Source: Nocardioides sp. (lineage in GTDB: Bacteria > Actinomycetota > Actinomycetes > Propionibacteriales > Nocardioidaceae). Taken from it: a DNA stretch of 15,757 nt. Both the position numbers and the translations under genes were made by a program. Positions 13,934 to 15,757 of the stretch are shown here, piece after piece (positions within the stretch are counted from its first letter, which is position 1; each line of letters starts with the position of its first letter). The stretch covers positions 1-15,757 of the forward strand of contig JAPSKJ010000030.1 of the NCBI GenBank assembly GCA_031177735.1. Reading direction: 5' to 3'. The notes beneath the pieces are model-generated. The model did not search any database. It saw only the letters and a list, made by a program, of their open reading frames with translations, and was not told the DNA's origin.

Positions 13934-15514
13934 GTGCGAATGGGACAGAAGTGGCAGAAGTTGACCGCTGGAGCCGTGGTGGTGGCTCTGGCCGGCACCT
14001 CGGCGGTGGTGGTCGGCTCGTCGTTGATGGCGAGTGAAGCGGCGACGCCGGGGGAGGTCGCGCTGACGGGCGCCACGGCGGCGCGGGCGACGGCCGACGA
14101 CCGTCGAGCGCCGCGCGCCGACGGGTGGCGCGGGCGCTGGACGGGGCGGCAGACCACGGACGACGTCGGCGGGCGGCAGCTCACCCGGGTCAACGGGCGG
14201 GCACCGAAGCACACCGGGACCTGGCGCAACCTCTCCATCGTGCACGGCAGCACCGAGCAGATCGCACCCGGCGTCACGCTGTCGCCGTTCACCGCGACCG
14301 GTGGCAGCTACACCGAGGTGGCGGCCGGTCACTACCTGACCATCGACTACGCCACGCCGGGGGTCCAGCTCGACTACTCCGGCCCGGAGACGGTCTCCGA
14401 GACCGATCCGACCTCGACGATGGCCACCGCCGACGGCGCGGTCGCGGCCGTCAACGGCGACTTCTTCGACATCGGCGCGAGCGGCGCGCCGCTCGGCCTG
14501 GGTGTCGACCGGGACGGCGGTTTCAAGCACGGGCGTGAGTCCGGGTGGAACGCCGCCTTCTCCATCGACGCCTCCGGGCAGCCCCAGATCGGCACCCTGG
14601 GTGTCGCGATCGACGTCCGGGGCCGCGGCAGCATCCCGCTCGACCGGCTCAACTCGCCGGTGGTGGACAAGGGCCGGGTTGGTCTCTACACCAAGAAGTG
14701 GGGCGGATTCCCGACCGACTCCATCTTCCCCGGCAAGAACGGCAAGGTCCGCTCGGTCTGGGTGCGCAAGGGTCGCGGGGTCGTGATGAACCGCAAGGGT
14801 CTGATCAGCCCCGGCGGCACGCTGAAGGGCAAGGTGCTCATCGCCCGCGGCAAGGCCGCCTCCCGCAAGCTGTCCCGGCTCAAGCCCGGGCAGAAGGTGC
14901 GCATCGACACCGCCATCGCCGGCTCGCCGCAGGTGGCGATCACCGGCAACAAGATCCTGCACCTGGGCTGCACCACGACGACATCCTGCGAGCCGCCCTA
15001 CCGCCAGGTGATCGACCACGTCGACATCCACCCGCGCACCGCCGTCGGGATCGACCGTGACAACCACCGGATCATCCTGGTCGTCGTCGACGGTCGCCAG
15101 GCGCACAGCCGCGGCTTCACGATGGTGGAGATGTCGAACTTCCTGTGGCAGCTCGGTGCCGAGGACGCCCTCAACCTCGACGGTGGCGGATCCAGCACCA
15201 TGCTGGCGCGCGACGCGGCCACCGGCGCGCTGCGGATCCGGAACTCGCCCTCGGACGGCCACGAGCGCCAGGTCGCCAACGCGCTGAGCGTGCAGTTCAC
15301 GGGCGCCTGGCCGGTGCCGTGGCCGCCGCTCCCGGCGCCGACGGCGACGCCCACGACGACGACGCCGACGCCGTCGCCGTCGTGTGACGTGCTGACGCCG
15401 TGCACGACCCCGCCAGCGGCCGCAGCACCGGCCGGAGCGTTGGCCGCGGAGCCGGAGCGGTCGGTGCCGACGCTCCCGGTCCCGACCGCGCCGCTCGCGA
15501 GCGCCACGCCGTAG
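13934..15514 (+). CDS. Secreted phosphodiester glycosidase (NAGPA domain) protein
   Basis: The predicted protein has 526 residues. A signal peptide (WQKLTAGAVVVALAGTSAVVVGSSLMASEA) is followed by an Arg/Thr-rich linker. The NAGPA (phosphodiester alpha-N-acetylglucosaminidase) domain then runs from about residue 100 to 455. Its marks are AAVNGDFFD (171-179), HPRTAVGID (366-374), ILVVVDGRQAHSRGFTMVEMSNFL, and the hallmark NLDGGGSSTML (414-424). The C-terminal ~70 residues are a Pro/Thr/Ala/Ser-rich tail with a Cys pair (SCDVLTPC) and no anchoring motif. In animals this domain uncovers mannose-6-phosphate by removing GlcNAc from a phosphodiester. Bacterial members are exported and probably cleave sugar-phosphodiester bonds in wall or extracellular polymers; the exact substrate here is unknown. 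It lies 100 bp after glgC but seems to have its own leaderless promoter. Confidence 0.9.
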   Translation: MRMGQKWQKLTAGAVVVALAGTSAVVVGSSLMASEAATPGEVALTGATAARATADDRRAPRADGWRGRWTGRQTTDDVGGRQLTRVNGRAPKHTGTWRNLSIVHGSTEQIAPGVTLSPFTATGGSYTEVAAGHYLTIDYATPGVQLDYSGPETVSETDPTSTMATADGAVAAVNGDFFDIGASGAPLGLGVDRDGGFKHGRESGWNAAFSIDASGQPQIGTLGVAIDVRGRGSIPLDRLNSPVVDKGRVGLYTKKWGGFPTDSIFPGKNGKVRSVWVRKGRGVVMNRKGLISPGGTLKGKVLIARGKAASRKLSRLKPGQKVRIDTAIAGSPQVAITGNKILHLGCTTTTSCEPPYRQVIDHVDIHPRTAVGIDRDNHRIILVVVDGRQAHSRGFTMVEMSNFLWQLGAEDALNLDGGGSSTMLARDAATGALRIRNSPSDGHERQVANALSVQFTGAWPVPWPPLPAPTATPTTTTPTPSPSCDVLTPCTTPPAAAAPAGALAAEPERSVPTLPVPTAPLASATP

Positions 15515-15521
15515 CGCCCAG

Positions 15522-15548
15522 GTCGCGCCCGGGCTGTCGCGCCCGGGC
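15522..15548 (+). terminator. Terminator-like hairpin / 13-bp direct repeat after the phosphodiester glycosidase gene
   Basis: GTCGCGCCCGGGC occurs twice (15522-15534 and 15536-15548). Because GCCCGGGC is self-complementary, the copies at 15527-15534 and 15541-15548 can form an 8-bp stem with a six-base loop, eight bases after the stop. GTAGCGCCC also flanks the structure on both sides (15511 and 15551). Confidence 0.5.
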
Positions 15549-15582
15549 CCGTAGCGCCCGACGGGTGGAGCGGGCCACCTCC

Positions 15583-15588
15583 TAGGCT
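15583..15588 (+). promoter_or_regulatory. -10 hexamer TAGGCT of a leaderless promoter (mug-like gene)
   Basis: TAGGCT ends six bases before the GTG at 15595, with no Shine-Dalgarno sequence, so the transcript would begin at the start codon. Confidence 0.6.
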
Positions 15589-15594
15589 GACCGG

Positions 15595-15757
15595 GTGGCC
15601 CGCTTCACCCGCGCCGAGCTCGAGTCGTTCCGCGATGCCGAGGTCCCCGACCTCCTCCCGCCACCCGGCACACTCCGGTTGCTGTTCGTCGGGATCAACC
15701 CCGGCCTGTGGACCGCCGCGACCCAGACGCACTTCGCCCACCCGGTCAACCGGTTCT
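15595..15757 (+). CDS. mug: G/U mismatch-specific uracil-DNA glycosylase, Mug/TDG family (N-terminal part only)
   Basis: Only the first 54 codons lie in the window; the gene continues past the right edge. After a short N-terminal arm (MARFTRAELESFRDAEVPDLLPPPG), the sequence LRLLFVGINPGLWTAATQTHFAHPVNRF holds two Mug/TDG signatures. These are GINPG (33-37), whose Asn is the water-activating residue in the family, and the FAHPxNRF segment (47-54). The enzyme removes uracil or thymine mispaired with guanine, starting base excision repair in the cytoplasm. The GTG start fits the -10 hexamer for a leaderless transcript and leaves the N-terminus at a normal length. It is unrelated in function to its upstream neighbour, which ends in a hairpin. 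Confidence 0.88.
   Translation, partial: MARFTRAELESFRDAEVPDLLPPPGTLRLLFVGINPGLWTAATQTHFAHPVNRF

Noticed and set aside
14101..14230. A possible frameshift in the Arg-rich linker of the phosphodiester glycosidase protein
   Set aside because: The frame stays open from the signal peptide into the NAGPA domain with normal third-position GC, so no disruption is visible.

Overview
The window is about 15.8 kb of very GC-rich DNA with tightly packed genes. It shows strong G/C third-position bias, GTG starts, and several start codons that sit directly behind a -10-like hexamer with no ribosome binding site. Together with the divergent glycogen synthase/glgC pair in actinobacterial arrangement, this points to a high-GC actinomycete, most likely Nocardioidaceae (Nocardioides-like). 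The genus is inference. I saw no rRNA, tRNA, insertion sequence, phage gene or CRISPR array. No stretch longer than about 255 bases lacks a gene.

Left part (1-3133). A coupled pair on the minus strand encodes a hormone-sensitive-lipase-type alpha/beta hydrolase and a phosphinothricin-acetyltransferase-like GNAT protein cut by the window edge. Divergent from it are a YbjN/type III secretion chaperone-like protein and a small acidic protein of unknown function. Just after the latter's stop are five perfect copies of a 10-bp tandem repeat.

Middle (3268-9839). A minus-strand pair encodes DUF1800 and DUF1501 proteins whose reading frames overlap by four bases. The DUF1501 protein has a twin-arginine signal and an unusual arginine-rich C-terminus; the DUF1800 protein has no visible signal peptide. 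Divergent from this pair is a secreted M6 (immune inhibitor A-type) zinc metalloprotease, closed by a perfect hairpin. The -35 region of the following leaderless aldo/keto reductase gene falls inside that hairpin.

Right part (9957-15757). A secreted Ig-like protein with a long Pro/Ser/Glu tail is convergent with a GT4 glycogen synthase (the GlgM/GlgA type). That gene is divergent from glgC, so ADP-glucose synthesis and use share a 73-bp intergenic region in which both genes appear leaderless. Next come a secreted phosphodiester glycosidase (NAGPA domain) and the start of a mug-type uracil-DNA glycosylase.

The main themes are an exported protein set (DUF1501, M6 protease, Ig-like protein, NAGPA protein) interleaved with glycogen/alpha-glucan metabolism. 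The least explained pieces are the DUF1800-DUF1501 pair with its arginine tail, the 10-bp tandem repeat, and the unrecognised secreted and small proteins.
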